A DNA stretch of 64,000 bases. Source: Talinum fruticosum (taxonomy: Eukaryota; Streptophyta; Magnoliopsida; Caryophyllales; Talinaceae). The DNA is taken from the NCBI GenBank assembly GCA_021018815.1, contig JAITYX010000054.1, positions 806,001 to 870,000 on the forward strand, in the 5' to 3' direction. The translations under genes were made by a program, and so were the position numbers. Of this stretch, positions 1 to 11,803 are shown piece after piece; the first letter of the stretch is position 1; each line of letters begins with the position of its first letter. The notes beneath the pieces are model-generated. The model was given only the letters and a program-made list of their open reading frames with translations, was not told where the DNA came from and ran no database searches.

Positions 1-145
1 GTAGTTGGAGGATGGGTGACCTCCTGGAAAATCTTGTAGACAGCGTGTGAATGAGGATAAAATATGTTGTAGCTGCTTGTGTGGAGGTTAGTTGAGGCAG
101 TCGACAATTCTTGAAGTTGTTCCCAGTAATGGTTAGGGCTTTACA
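1..145 (+). repeat. Cassandra-type TRIM LTR, 3' remnant with 5S rRNA-like segment
   Basis: Positions 9-27 read AGGATGGGTGACCTCCTGG, which matches the 3' part (box C and beyond) of plant 5S rRNA. The following GC-poor tail runs through a GTGTGAATGAGGA-like motif and a CCCAG motif to a TTACA end at 145. This order is typical of the 3' part of Cassandra LTRs, non-autonomous elements that carry a 5S-derived promoter. The 5' part of the LTR, including box A, lies outside the window. No tRNA-Met primer site follows the TTACA end, so this is a solo LTR or a truncated copy. A plain 5S pseudogene is the alternative. Confidence 0.6.
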
Positions 146-656
146 ATATACCAATCATTTCCAATAATATACTCGAGTCAATATATATCCCTATACTTAG
201 GGTGCAATGCCTCTTCAATATTTATTTGATCCGTCAACTCCTAATAATTGTCTCTATTCTTTCACCATTCAATCCATCTAGTAATTTGAGTTTTGCACTT
301 CATTTACTTGACTTCGCAAAACTCTCAAAGTGTCATCACCTCCAATTTCACACTTCTTGTTCTATGAACAAATCCCTCATAAAGTTAACCATTTGGCTCC
401 CATAAAATCCAATATATGACGAGCTTATTGTCGGTAGTAATGTTTAGTTTTTCTAAGTAGTTACAACACTATTATTATGATTGCATGTTTACTTATTTTG
501 ATTTATTTGTTAACTAATTAAACAAAAATTGATGGCTTTGTTGATGCTCTCATGCCTTTGGTTTTAGTTATCCATTTGAGTCTAGTTCTTTAGATTTGTA
601 AACATTTTCTTTCACAATATGAGATATTTTTCTCACCATGAAAGATCTTCAAGCTG

Positions 657-739
<83 letters not shown>

Positions 740-986
740 GTTTCAGTTTATGATCTTTTATAGTAATATAAAACTGATCTTTAATAATTTCTTTTCATCT
801 GCATTATTCCATTACCGTTCATGTCCAATAATCTATGGTTTTAGAATTTTGATCATATCCAAAAAGACTTTCTTATTACAATATTCTACAATCAATTATT
901 TTATAAAGGATTTTTAGACTCTATTAGTCACAACTTTAGGGATATTAGACGCTAATAATGTCTTCTCAAGAGATAGTATTATCAAA
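146..986. other. AT-rich sequence without recognisable gene
   Basis: Short open frames occur here, but none has a recognisable motif. Apart from the (AT)n tract at 661-736 I see no structure. Confidence 0.5.
661..736. repeat. (AT)n microsatellite
   Basis: About 38 uninterrupted AT units, directly visible. Confidence 0.98.
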
Positions 987-1197
987 GTCGAGGGGTCAAT
1001 GGCGCAGTGGCCACTAACCTTATCCTCTATCCTCTCCCCCAGGTTTGAATTTAAGGGGAACAATTTTCTCAATTTGAGGATATTGTGTGGTGGGGGATAA
1101 ATTTGGGCCTTGACAACCCTCCTCCCGGCTCGGTATAATCCATTAGGTTTCCCTGAAATAGGGAGCTCAATATAGGTGGGACCGTGCCTAAAAAAAA
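987..1197 (+). mobile_element. tRNA-derived SINE with 19-bp target site duplication
   Basis: A 211-bp unit is flanked by a perfect direct repeat, AAGAGATAGTATTATCAAA, at 968-986 and 1198-1216 (the first bases of the second copy are shared with the poly-A). The 5' part carries RNA polymerase III promoter boxes: box A TGGCGCAGTGG at 1000-1010 and box B GGTTTGAATTT at 1042-1052, about 32 bp apart as in a tRNA. The body ends in an A tract at 1190-1199. Such an intact duplication implies fairly recent insertion by LINE-type target-primed reverse transcription. The box B has T for the usual C, so transcription may be weak. The SINE family is not identified. Confidence 0.9.
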
Positions 1198-1216
1198 AAG
1201 AGATAGTATTATCAAA

Positions 1217-1977
1217 ATGCAGTATTGTTTTAGTGCCTAATTACTAAGTACTCCATACGAAGAAAGTAAATTAAACTTGAGAGATATTTCATTTTAACCC
1301 ACTCTAATACAAACTCAAAAAGTAGTCAAAATTTAGTTTTTTCAGCTATCCAAATCATGAACATGGCATCCTTCATATCCCTAAATGCATCTTGTATATA
1401 AGCTGTCATAACCAACTACAACTCGCTTGTGGTTGTGATTCGATGTGTTGAATTGAACATCAACTATAAAGTTCACACGTATTAGCACACTCCATTCCAA
1501 GCGTACGAAATACTACATATAAACTAGAAGAATACCTCTTGTCTGTATATGTGCGACATAACCGTACCCGAAAATGTATACATCTCCCAACATTAAAGTA
1601 ACAATTATTCCATTGTTACCTCAAGATTATCTCTATGATAACTTAAAGTGATCCAAGAAGTCGAAAAGTATGAGTACATTTGAAGATTACTAAAGTTTGT
1701 TGTGTATGAACACTATTCAATGACGCATAGCTGTAAACCTGAATGAGAAATGTAGGGATGTATGCTTATAGTCATCAAGATAGATAAATGTTTTCATTCC
1801 TCTTTAATGTTTTTATATGTTCTTGCGCATTGGCAATAAAAAATATATAGGTTGGCTAAGATTGTTAAAATTATAAAGTCCATATTTTAGTACTTGCAAA
1901 TTATAAGTTCAAAAGGCATTGTAATAATTAATCAATGGGTAATTGCTAGAAAAGAAATAATTAAAGCATATTGACAT
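1217..1977. other. AT-rich sequence without recognisable gene
   Basis: No coding motif, repeat end or RNA gene recognised. If the exon tail at 2323-2550 is a real gene end, this may be its intron, which would fit the two SINE insertions nearby. Confidence 0.4.
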
Positions 1978-1991
1978 AAGTACTACGTTAC

Positions 1992-2150
1992 ATCAATAAA
2001 ATATTGGTTGAGATGATAATAATCTCACTTTGGTAAGGAGGAGAACACAAATTTAAATCCTTAGAAGCGCACTTGTTGGAAAATTTTTTACCTTAAATGC
2101 TCGCGTCCCAAAAGGGATTACACTCTTTTTCAAATAAAAATAAATAAATA
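1992..2150 (+). mobile_element. probable older SINE
   Basis: A 159-bp unit is flanked by AAGTACTACGTTAC (1978-1991) and AAGTACTATGTCAC (2151-2164), a 14-bp direct repeat with two transitions. It ends in an A-rich tail (AAATAAAAATAAATAAATAA). Degenerate pol III-like boxes lie near 2007-2020 (TGGTTGAGATGAT) and 2049-2060 (AAATTTAAATCC). The flanking repeat is the main support. It looks older than the SINE at 987 and is a different sequence. Confidence 0.5.
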
Positions 2151-2322
2151 AAGTACTATGTCACCTATGAAATCTCTTTTAGAAGGTGAAAGCTCATTAA
2201 ACTTGTAATAAAATTATAAGCATGCACTTATTATTAAATTTGAAGTTTAATTGTAATGACCATCTTTTTATTTGAATTTGATTGTTTAAGCTAATAGATC
2301 TCGTTTTGTCTTGGTTATTTAG

Positions 2323-2550
2323 GAGGGAGTGCTAAGAGCTGCAAATAAGTATCTTCAACAAAAGGTACTATTTTTATGAGTTTTAGTATCTTTTGAGTAT
2401 TGAAATCTTGCTTATTTGTTAAAAAAAAAAAAATAATCGTGCTGATTTTATTTGTAGGTTGAAGAGCAACATGCATTTTTTGATATTGAACCACTAATGA
2501 CTAACATCCCGTACCCACTAACTATACCAAATCAAGTATATCAATACTAA
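2323..2550 (+). CDS. last two exons of a possible MIKC-type MADS-box gene
   Basis: A 42-bp open segment (2323-2364) is bounded by a TTATTTAG acceptor and a GTACTA donor. It encodes EGVLRAANKYLQQK. A 93-bp GT-AG intron (2365-2457) ending TTTATTTGTAG follows. The next exon (2458-2550) opens in frame with VEEQHAFFDIEPL and ends NQVYQY then TAA. A 14-codon exon with the heptad-like E-L-AN-L-K pattern, followed by an (L/V)EE-type start, is the layout of the K-box end and C-terminal exon of MIKC MADS proteins. No upstream exon is visible within 2.3 kb, so either a long SINE-bearing intron precedes it or it is a gene fragment. I do not recognise the C-terminal motif as a named subfamily. The family call is inference from exon size and residue pattern. 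Confidence 0.42.
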
Positions 2551-2711
2551 ACCATGTTGTGCTAGTGTGTATTGACATGAAAAGTTCAACATCATGTTGA
2601 AAAATAGTTCGACTCTATTATAGTTCGAGCATGGTGTTTTCTTAGTGTGTGGCTTGTATCATAGTCAAAGATTATATGTAAGTACCTACTTGCTACTTTT
2701 AATGTGCATGC

Positions 2712-2829
2712 TTTGTTATATGGTTATGGTGGACATATTATATTCGCGATTTTTGTTTTTATCTTACTCTTTTGTTATATGATTATGTTGGACATATTGT
2801 ATTCGTGATTTTTGTTTTTGTCTTACTTC
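2712..2829. repeat. 59-bp tandem duplication
   Basis: Two adjacent 59-bp units (2712-2770 and 2771-2829), both starting TTTGTTATATG, differ at only a few positions. It lies about 160 bp after the putative stop codon of the exon tail. Confidence 0.85.
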
Positions 2830-4775
2830 TTTGATTGGTGGACCAAGTGGTGCATCAATTTTATTAAAATTTATAGATTAAATAAATAAATAATTTAATA
2901 AAATTATGTCTAGATAGAACCGAATGTGTTGATTAATTATATTTATTATGGCTTTATGTTTTCCTCAAATAGAATAATTCCACTATGACATTGATTTATA
3001 TCATTATAAACCTTGAAATTAGACTATCTTACCTTATAATTAAGTATACTTTGGAATTGTGTGAGAGGTTGTTACGTTTGACCACATTTATTATTTTTAA
3101 AATATACATATAATAACTTTTTAATCCTTGTAATACAATTTTTAGATGAAATTAAGAGTGTTTAAGTGCTACTAGAATACTAAGTATGCAAAATTTTAAA
3201 AAATGACGAATTAATTTTACGTTGTATTCAAATAGCTATCAAGATTTGTACCATTTTGAATTTTTCATGAAGGTTTCATCAATCTCTGGTAAAGGAAGCC
3301 ATGATTAACATAATAATACTCGACAAATAGGCTTACCTTCTTCTAAAATGTCATACTAATTGTTAGTTGTCTTTTCAATGAAGGTAGTGAGTCTAGGCTG
3401 ATTAGCATATTCCATTGTTGCTAGTAATTTCCAAGGTCAATCAAAAACTCATTTGCCAATCATTTAACGTGCTCAAACTTGCACATACGACTCACTAGAG
3501 TATATTATCAAACCTTTTATGAGCATTCAATTATAAATTTAAACCTTTTTATGGTCAAAGTAGAAGAGATTTATTAATGTTTCCATAACGTTTTAATAAA
3601 AATATTCTACAGACAACTATGCTCTTTATGTTGTCCATGATTAATCACAAAATTATTAAAGTATGACTCCTCAACACGACACGACTAGCGAATAACAACC
3701 ACTACCACACAAAATATTTAATATTTTTTCGATAAATAATTGACAAAGCCAAAAATCATACAATTAAAAGAATAATTGTACACAACAAAATTCACTGTAA
3801 ACGACAATTTAAAACCACCTAAAAATTTTATAGGGAAGAGGAGAGCAATTCTCGTGCAAAAATCAAAACCTAATCTGTAAGCCCAATCTATAAATAGATT
3901 GAGTTAGGGTTATGAGAGTTTCAAATATCTTCACAAAACTTTGGTAGTGTCAACTACCTCCTCTACCTCCACGTCATGATGTCCTCTCTTTGTCCACCTT
4001 CACATTCACACTTCATCGTCCATCTCCACACTAACCACTCCCTGCCAAGGTTGCTTCCATCGAAGACAGATTCCTTCGTCAATCTATTATGTCGACTTGT
4101 TACATCCTTACTCTAATTCTTTCGATTGAGTTCATCCGTTTACGATACCAATTTCTTTGCTCCCCAGAAAAATCCCCCTTCCACCCTGTCGCCCCTCTGT
4201 ATAATCCCAAAAATTTCAATTCATCGAGCTTGTTGCCTTCCCCTAATATGCGATGACGTTTCTACGACCATAGAGATGCCTTCCAACTGCTCAACATAAC
4301 ACTTCCAATCCTTCACCGCTAACTTAAAGCCATAAGAGCTTTCTTCCTTCCCCCAATATGTTTTTCCTTTCTTCACCTATTGGGACGCTTTCCAACTGCT
4401 TGAATAAATGCCTCAATCTTCCCTGCTAGCTACGATCGATGAAAACTTTCTTTGGTCCCCTTATCTAGTGTACCTATTGTCTATCAATCAATCAAAACTG
4501 TCTTTGCATTATTTAGAGGCATTGCATCACTAGGTATTTAGAGAACAAAAATAAGAACAAATGCAATCACCACCGTCCACAACGACGCCTTCAAAATTGT
4601 CTACACTTGCTCAAAGACCATCCCTGTTTGGAAGTGTCTTTACTGATTTCCTCATCTACTAAAATTCGATGCTTCGCTACTTATTGGATGTGGTGTTAGA
4701 GCTTTCTTTCTAGTTTTCAAGGTCATAGTGATTCTTGAAATTGCTCCTCTATCATTTTCTATGACTGCTACCTCT
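2830..4775. other. AT-rich intergenic sequence
   Basis: No coding motif recognised. A TATA-like CTATAAATAG occurs at about 3888-3897, followed by a C/T-rich stretch to about 4750 without an open frame. It could be an old LTR or a dead promoter. The Copia element D1 is inserted at 4776 and the sequence resumes at 7158. Confidence 0.35.
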
Positions 4776-5336
4776 TGTTAGGATCGGAGTTCACAACAAT
4801 GAGACTTTGGACAAAAGAAAATGAAAGAAGAATTTTGGGACACAAGATTTTAACATGGAAAAACCCAAACTTGGGAAAAACCACGAAATCGATGCACTAG
4901 ACTTTGAGTAATTTACAAAGGATTTCCCTCAAGCACTCACTTGCTTCACTTTGTAATACATTACTCACTTGCATACAACAATGGAGGATAACACTGATTA
5001 TATAGCCATAACCGGTCAAATTACATTTACAAGCCTTAAACCAAGCATTAACACGCATTAACACAAAGAAACAGACAGAAAAATGCTTCAAACCGTGCGG
5101 CCCAAAGGCCACACACTCCGAATGGGTCATGCCCAGCAGCACGGGCTGCCCGAGCTGTTGGCACGGGCCGTGTCACTGGACACGGCCAGCTTGTGTCCGG
5201 TGCTGGTCCTGGTCGTCTCGCACGGTTTCGTCCGACACGGTCCGTGCTTGTTGCCTCTTACTCGTGTTCGCCGTTTCTTGCCCCGTAACGTGATTTCCCG
5301 AGCCTAAAGCATCCATTAGACTCCATAATCCCAACA
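4776..5336 (-). repeat. D1 3' LTR
   Basis: 561 bp, TGTTAGG...CCCAACA on the plus strand. It contains a GC-rich, dyad-rich block at about 5088-5260 with repeated CACGG/CCGTG half-sites, unlike the AT-rich remainder. Confidence 0.85.
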
Positions 5337-5399
5337 ATTTTCCACTTGGAGACTAATGGCTTACCTCCTTTGTTGCATCTATCTAGTCACGTAAACCCG

Positions 5400-6160
5400 A
5401 CCCCTTCAACATGAGAGACCCATCAATGCCTTGAACCGCCTCAATGTTTTGATACTTTTACCTTGAACTAGCTCCTTTACCGAATTCCTGCTATCCAAGC
5501 CTTCAAGCCCATTTTCATCACCCCACGTGACCTCCCACTCGGATCGATTTACACCTTGCACACTTTCACCATGCACAAGCTGGCTCACCGGTGTTAGTCA
5601 ATAAAACATAATGAAGAAATCATTTGTACTTTCGGGCTTTACCTTCCGTAGACAACGCCACGTTCTTCATTATCCCGGATTCTTGCAAATTTCCTTGTGG
5701 AGCACTTGATGACCCGTTTGTAGACCCAACAAACACCCTGTCATCCTTATCAACTCCCACTATAGCGGAACCCACACCAAGTCCTTCATCCCGAAGACTC
5801 CCACTGGAATTGTTAACCCTGGCATCCAAAGCTAAGTCACTACCATCCCTGTATAGTATAAAGAGCCAGATTTTATACCCTTTTCCAGCCACCATTGCCA
5901 AACTTCATTAGGTATCCCGACTCATCCAATTGACTCACCGAAATCAAGTTCTTAGCCAATCCCGGAATATACCTAACACCTTTCAATGTCCAAAACCCCC
6001 ACTTAAGGTTTTGATCCTCACATCCCCTTGCCTAGAATGTCCAAGCTCTTCCCATTTGCTACAAAAACTTTCCCAAGTTTTCCCGCAATAAAATTGTGAA
6101 ATAAGCTTCTACTATACGTGGAATGAAACGATGCCCGGAATCAACCACCCAAGACTCAAT
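5400..6160 (-). pseudogene. D1 protease and 3' remnant
   Basis: Around 6110-6160 the minus strand encodes a decayed Copia aspartic-protease start (VVDSG at the position of the DSGASFH motif), followed at about 6085-6105 by the fragment HNFIAGKLGKVFVANGK. Downstream, around 5900-5980, a segment resembles the LISVSQLDESGYLM part before the GAG-pre-integrase domain. After that no integrase or RT motif appears, and the frame at 5406-5588 has no recognisable domain. Several stops and frame changes make it non-functional. Confidence 0.7.
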
Positions 6161-6189
6161 AGGATTTTCCGCACTAACCACAAGTGCAT

Positions 6190-6640
6190 CACCGATATCT
6201 TCCATGGAATTTACAGAACTCGGGTCATCAAACTTTTAAGGACAATTTTTCTTAAAATGTCCCTTATCATCATAGCCCCAACACACAACCTTCCCAGGGT
6301 TTTGGGACCGTCTCCTTGCTTTGGATTTTCCTCGGCCACTTTTCCCTTGTTTCTCCCTACCCTTACATGAAATGCATATCTCGATGACTTTAGAGTATCT
6401 TTCTTGCGAATGCTTTCACTCAAAATCACATCCCGAACCTCATCAAACTTTAATGCACTTGAACTCCTAGCACTACTAACTCGCAAACACTATGGTATCC
6501 CATGACTCGGGTAGTGAAGACAATAAGATTAAGGCCTTAACTTCATCCTCAAAGTTTATACACACCGAAGCAAGATTAGAGATGATCATATTAAACTCAT
6601 TAATATTATCCGCTACACTAGTGCCATCACCCATCCGCTA
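6190..6640 (-). pseudogene. D1 gag fragment with defective zinc knuckle
   Basis: Minus-strand translation from about 6640 gives MGDGTSVADNINEFN, then a LLSSLPESWDTIV-like segment, then KFDEVRDVILSESIRKKD. This is the central to C-terminal part of a UBN2-type Copia gag. It ends in a CCHC knuckle in which the second cysteine is tyrosine (CWGYDKGHFKKNC, about 6230-6275). The N-terminal half of gag and the leader are missing because the deletion junction at 6640 joins it directly to the 5' LTR. Confidence 0.8.
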
Positions 6641-7152
6641 CAAAAGAAAATGAAAGAAGAATTTTGGGACACAAGATTTTAACGTGGAAAAACCCAAACC
6701 CGAGAAAAACTAAAAAATTGATGCACTAGACTTTGAGTAATTTACAAAGGATTTCCCTCAAGCACTCACTTGCTTCACTTTGTAATACATTACTCACTTG
6801 CATACAACAATGGAGGATAACATTGATTATATAGTCATAACCAATCAAACTACATTTACAAGCCTTAAACCAAGCATTAACACGAATTAGCACAAAGAAA
6901 CGGACGAGAAAACCGCTTCAAACCGTGCAGCCCAAAGGCCACACAATCGGAATGGGCCATGCCCAGCAGCACGGGCTGCCCGTGCTGCTTGCACCAGCCG
7001 TGTCACTGAACACGGCCAGCCCGTGTCCGGTGCTGTGCCTGGTTTTGTTCGACACGATCCGTGCTTGTTGCCTCTTGCCCATGTTCACCATTTCTTGCCC
7101 GTAACGTGATTTCCCGAGCCTAAAACATCCATTAGACTCCATAATCCCAACA
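6640..7152 (-). repeat. D1 5' LTR, inner end deleted
   Basis: 513 bp homologous to the left LTR from its ACAAAAGAAAATG motif onward. The 35 bp of LTR that should lie next to the primer site are absent, replaced by gag sequence. The joint falls in ACAAAAG, which is also the LTR sequence at that point. Confidence 0.85.
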
Positions 7153-7157
7153 CCCCT

Positions 7158-7837
7158 AAGCATCTCCCAATGTCAAGAGACTCTGAGCAATTCTTAGAAT
7201 ACTTTACGAGGTCTCATTGCTTATCCGAGGTTGAGAGAGTGTCAATCACTTAGTGAGCGGGAATTCATTGAAAATGGATTATTGTTTTTCATCTTGGATT
7301 ATAGTGGATTTAAGTAAAATTCCTTAACTTTCTTTGTTTCTTTTTTATGGAGCAGTAGGTAGTCAATTGTTTTAAATATACGAGTCTAATAAAATTAGTC
7401 TTTCTATAATCTTACATTTCAGGGAGTAAAGTTGTTATATCAAGCGCCCTACCATATCTTCGCGGTATAAAGTTGAATTTTGAATCTAATGAGTATGGAC
7501 AAGCTAGTTTTTGTAAGTGTAGTTTTGATATAAATCATAAAAAACAACCAATCACTATGTATAATTTTCCCTTAAAAACCAATTAAAGATAGAATAAAGC
7601 TATAGTTGCCTCTAATTCTTCAACTTTGGAGGTATTTTACATCATTTTCATCCCCAACTACAACATGCTTCTTTATCATCTTTCAATATACCTAAGGCTA
7701 ATAAGTGTTGGTTTTGCTTCAAAGCAGCAGAAAGAGAAATACACCCACTTTTACTCCATTGTAATTTTGGAGTGCCACATTGGAACAATACGAAAAGTTT
7801 CTTTTGTTTTTATACTTGCCTTTTGCCTTTAAGCTTC
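7158..7837. other. AT-rich sequence without recognisable gene
   Basis: Probably the continuation of the sequence left of 4776, interrupted by D1. A 68-codon open frame at 7626-7832 has no recognisable features and is judged accidental. Confidence 0.4.
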
Positions 7838-9070
7838 TGTTAGTCCCAATAGGCTTAGATTATCCTAGAGGGAGGGGGATCAATAGGGTGAAGAAATTTT
7901 TGTGTTAAGACTCAGATTTTCATTGTAAAATGAACTCAAATGCGGAAGAAAATAAATAGTGCGGAAATTAAATAAGAGACAAAACATGTTCGATTATTCA
8001 CGATCTTGGCCCATATCAATTCTAGGTAAGTGACCGCTAAGGATCCTTTCCATAGGATTAAACTCTGATTCTTTTATACTCAGACTGAGTTCACATCATA
8101 AGAGTTTTTCACTTAACTCTTTGACTTACCACTAACTCGAATGATCCTCTTCACACTTCACCAAGTATGGTACACTCACAAAGAAGTCTCCTCTAAAGAC
8201 TCTTTTGCTATAAAGCAATGATGATAGTCGAAATGAGTTTTTTACAAACATAAGAGAATGAATAATGCTAATGAATCGCTTGTTTCTCTCGCATCTCTGT
8301 TCTGGTCTTCTAGTTTGATTATATAAATCCATCCACACTTGTGAACTATCGTTGTTCTTGATTATAGCGTTGCAGATAATTCTCCAGAATCTGCTCTGCT
8401 AAGGAAATGATTTCATTATAAATCTAACTTCCTTCAATTTTGGTGTCTTCCTTTTCTATCACTTCTAACACTTCAACATATTGATGAGATAAACCATCCT
8501 TGACTCCATTAAAAAAATTGATTCATCAATCACTATCCATCCATTGCTTGCGATTTTTTAATTGTGTGATCTTAGGATTTCTTTCCAAAAATAAAACGCG
8601 TAAGATCCGGGATAAACAGAGAAAGATATTATGTCGAGATAAAGATATAATCTTTAATTTTATAAGGAATATTAAGTAATATGTAAGAGATATAAAAAAC
8701 CAAATTTATCCCATAAATTAAGGACTATAGATTAACAAAGAATATAAGGATAGAATCTTGGACAAAGATTGATTTACATAAAATCTTTGATAAATACGGA
8801 AATATATTATGCTCAAGACTTTATTTTCGAATCAAAATGATCTAACTGAGTAACAAGTTAACATTGAAAGTTTGACGGGCTAAATGAGATAGGTATAATA
8901 ATATCTCTAATACTCTATTAGGTATAATGCAGCATAATATAATCTCAGATAACAAATATATTCATAGCTTAGGGATATTAGACATAATTAAGATTTGAGC
9001 GCATGCCTTGAATGGAAAACTAGCAAGTCTAAGGGGTCAGATAAAAGTGTCTTACTTAATTAAACCAACA
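7838..9070 (-). repeat. F1 3' LTR, SIRE-like Copia element
   Basis: 1233 bp running TGTTAG...CCAACA. The right edge abuts a minus-strand polypurine tract. The left part contains a relic of the CACCCTATTCACCCCCTCTAGGG-like block seen in the E1/E2 LTRs. A TATA-like element on the minus strand lies near 8318-8330. It is a different family from E1/E2 but the same general type. Confidence 0.75.
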
Positions 9071-9090
9071 ATATCCCCTTTTTGATGAAT
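9071..9090 (-). other. F1 polypurine tract
   Basis: On the minus strand CATCAAAAAGGGGATAT directly precedes the LTR start, the standard plus-strand primer position in SIRE-like Copia elements. Confidence 0.75.
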
Positions 9091-9399
9091 GACAGAAGTT
9101 CAGACGAAATCAAAGAAAATTCATAACTCAACCTAAACATGATATTCAAAAGGCAGTAATAGACAATATAACATGAAAAGAAACGCAAATTTATGAAAAG
9201 CAATTGCTCATAAAAGCATGGTCAGATTCCAATCTGACTTTCAAAAAAAGCAAAAATAAAGAGTATCATCACAATATCCAAATTTTTCTTCCCCTTCCCT
9301 TTCGATAAAAACAGGGCTCTCAACAAATTGTCCAAAGAAAATGTAGGTCAAATGTTTTGAGTTTAAAACCAACTAAATTACTGAGAGGGCAAAGGATCA

Positions 9400-10230
9400 A
9401 TAAACCCGGGGGTTGGGGGATGGGAACTGAATTCTACCTTCTTGTCATTTTGATGACCTCCTACAGCTTCTCAACGATCTTCTATTGCTCTGCTGCCTCA
9501 ACACACTAAAACTTAGAAGAATTAGATTGTTGATGTCCTCCAACCTAATGACTTGCTTTGATAGACACTCGTTCACAGCTCTCAGAATTGTTACTTCCTT
9601 GGTAAGAGCATCCATATTGTCATACCCATAATTTCAGCGTCGTGCTCAAAAGAGTCGACCAGCTTCTTGAGGCAAGCGATTTCTTGTTGCAACACTTGAG
9701 GAAGGCTAGGGTCAGAGGAAGGAAGAGCAACAAGCTGACTTGTCTGAGGAAAGGTCAATGGGATGAATCCAGTTTCCTGATGGTGTCTGAGCGAAGCCTA
9801 GACCCAGTAAGGTGCCTCTATTAATGCACATGGGTACTTTTGAGGTAGTTTTCTCATATTCAAGAGAGAACTTGAAGTAGGCAGAAAACTTTTAGAGAAG
9901 GTTAGCGGATATATGATGTTGCAGGGGTCTCTCAAATAAAACATGAAACATGTAAGACAGTATAAGAGAAGCAAAGTCGACATTAAAACCTTCTAAGATG
10001 CCGTCTTATGTGGGTAGACAATGCTGATGAGAATGTAGCAAAGAAACCTAGCATCTGAGACCAAAGCAGTATATGAATAATTCCTTTTCACATGGGGAAA
10101 GAATTTTGAATATTTTGAGTACAGATCTTAAGAAAACTCAAAGAGTGGCTCATTGTTACTATTCAAGAAGAGACTCTTTGAGTTCCTTTTAGAGGGGAAA
10201 GGATGTATATTGACTTGAATATGAATGTTT
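9400..10230 (-). pseudogene. F1 extra ORF, putative plant transposon protein type
   Basis: Minus-strand frames from about 10080 down contain SYTALVSDARFLCYILISIV, then NVDFASLILSYMFHV, then FSAYFKFSLEYEKTTSKVP, followed by MCINRGTLLGLGF. This pattern is typical of the domain annotated as putative plant transposon protein (Transposase_32-like) in plant genomes. Around 9570-9650 a coiled-coil-like segment (EVTILRAVNECLSKQVIRLE) follows. The order matches the extra ORF of E1. In-frame stops near 10100 and frame changes indicate decay. The upstream pol is absent: F1 is cut at about 10240. Function of this protein family is unknown. Confidence 0.6.
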
Positions 10231-10239
10231 GAGTTGAAT

Positions 10240-10593
10240 GTGTGATTTAATCATCTTATAATATTTGGTTGATCTTAATACTTTTGAGAACAATCAGAAT
10301 TATGTGTTCATTGGATTAATTCACATGAATTGAAGCTATCAATATTATGTTTACTGAGTTACCTAGTCCTATAAAATTGATCAAGCCAAATTCAAAGTTA
10401 AGTCAAGTGAAGTCAAATGCATACTTAATAATTAAACAAAATAATAAATATCAGCCCATTATTTTAGCATGCACATAGATTTTTTGAACCATGCGGTTTT
10501 GCTTAACCCAAAGTTTTCTTTTAAAAAAATTTTACAAGTATCATAATTTAATTGATTTAAAATGTCCATCAATATGATCCCTAAAAGTACTAA
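10240..10593. other. AT-rich sequence without recognisable gene
   Basis: Lies between truncated F1 and the CACTA end. Nothing recognisable. Confidence 0.4.
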
Positions 10594-10870
10594 CACTACT
10601 ATATGAAACACTTTTAACTACGGTTTAAAACGACCTTTAACTAAAGTTATCGAGTGTCGTCTATGTGGCCGTCGTAGTAGGTAGGAATCTTTTACTACGG
10701 TTCAAAACTATAGTAAAAGAATACCTATGATGACGGTTCTTCTAGAGAACCGTCGTCATAGGTCACCTATAACAATGATTTTTCAAGAGAACCGTCGTCA
10801 TAGGTGACTTATAATGATGGTTCTTCAAGATAACTATCGCATATGTCTAAATTTTTTTAAAAAAATAGAC
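10594..10870 (+). mobile_element. CACTA (EnSpm) transposon end with subterminal repeats
   Basis: The terminus CACTACTATATG starts at 10594 after a 3-bp TAA. The next 270 bp are filled with direct and inverted copies of a GACGGTTCT / AGAACCGTCGTCAT motif, the subterminal repeat arrangement that binds CACTA transposases. The opposite terminus is not in view. E1 inserted at 11804 and the far side has been lost. The element may extend to 11803. Confidence 0.7.

Positions 10871-11803
<933 letters not shown>

Larger units (their letters stand above)
4776..7152 (-). mobile_element. D1: internally deleted Copia LTR retrotransposon
   Basis: Two direct repeats, 4776-5336 and 6640-7152, act as LTRs. 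Read on the minus strand each begins TGTTGGGATTATGGAG, and the left copy ends ...CCTAACA. Flanking 5-mers CCTCT (4771-4775) and CCCCT (7153-7157) agree at four of five positions, consistent with a decayed target duplication. The 1.3-kb interior carries only gag and protease remnants. Integrase, RT and RNase H are missing. The 3' LTR is preceded by the Copia-like polypurine context CAAGTGGAAAATTG. The 5' LTR lacks about 35 bp plus the primer site because a deletion joined it to gag. Confidence 0.85.

Noticed and set aside
1..40. Possible 5S rRNA gene
   Set aside because: Only the 3' half is in view and the downstream sequence is LTR-like, not a 5S spacer with T-run terminator.
3880..3910. TATA-like CTATAAATAG at 3888
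   Set aside because: No open frame, splice pattern or LTR boundary follows; kept only as a note in the intergenic entry.
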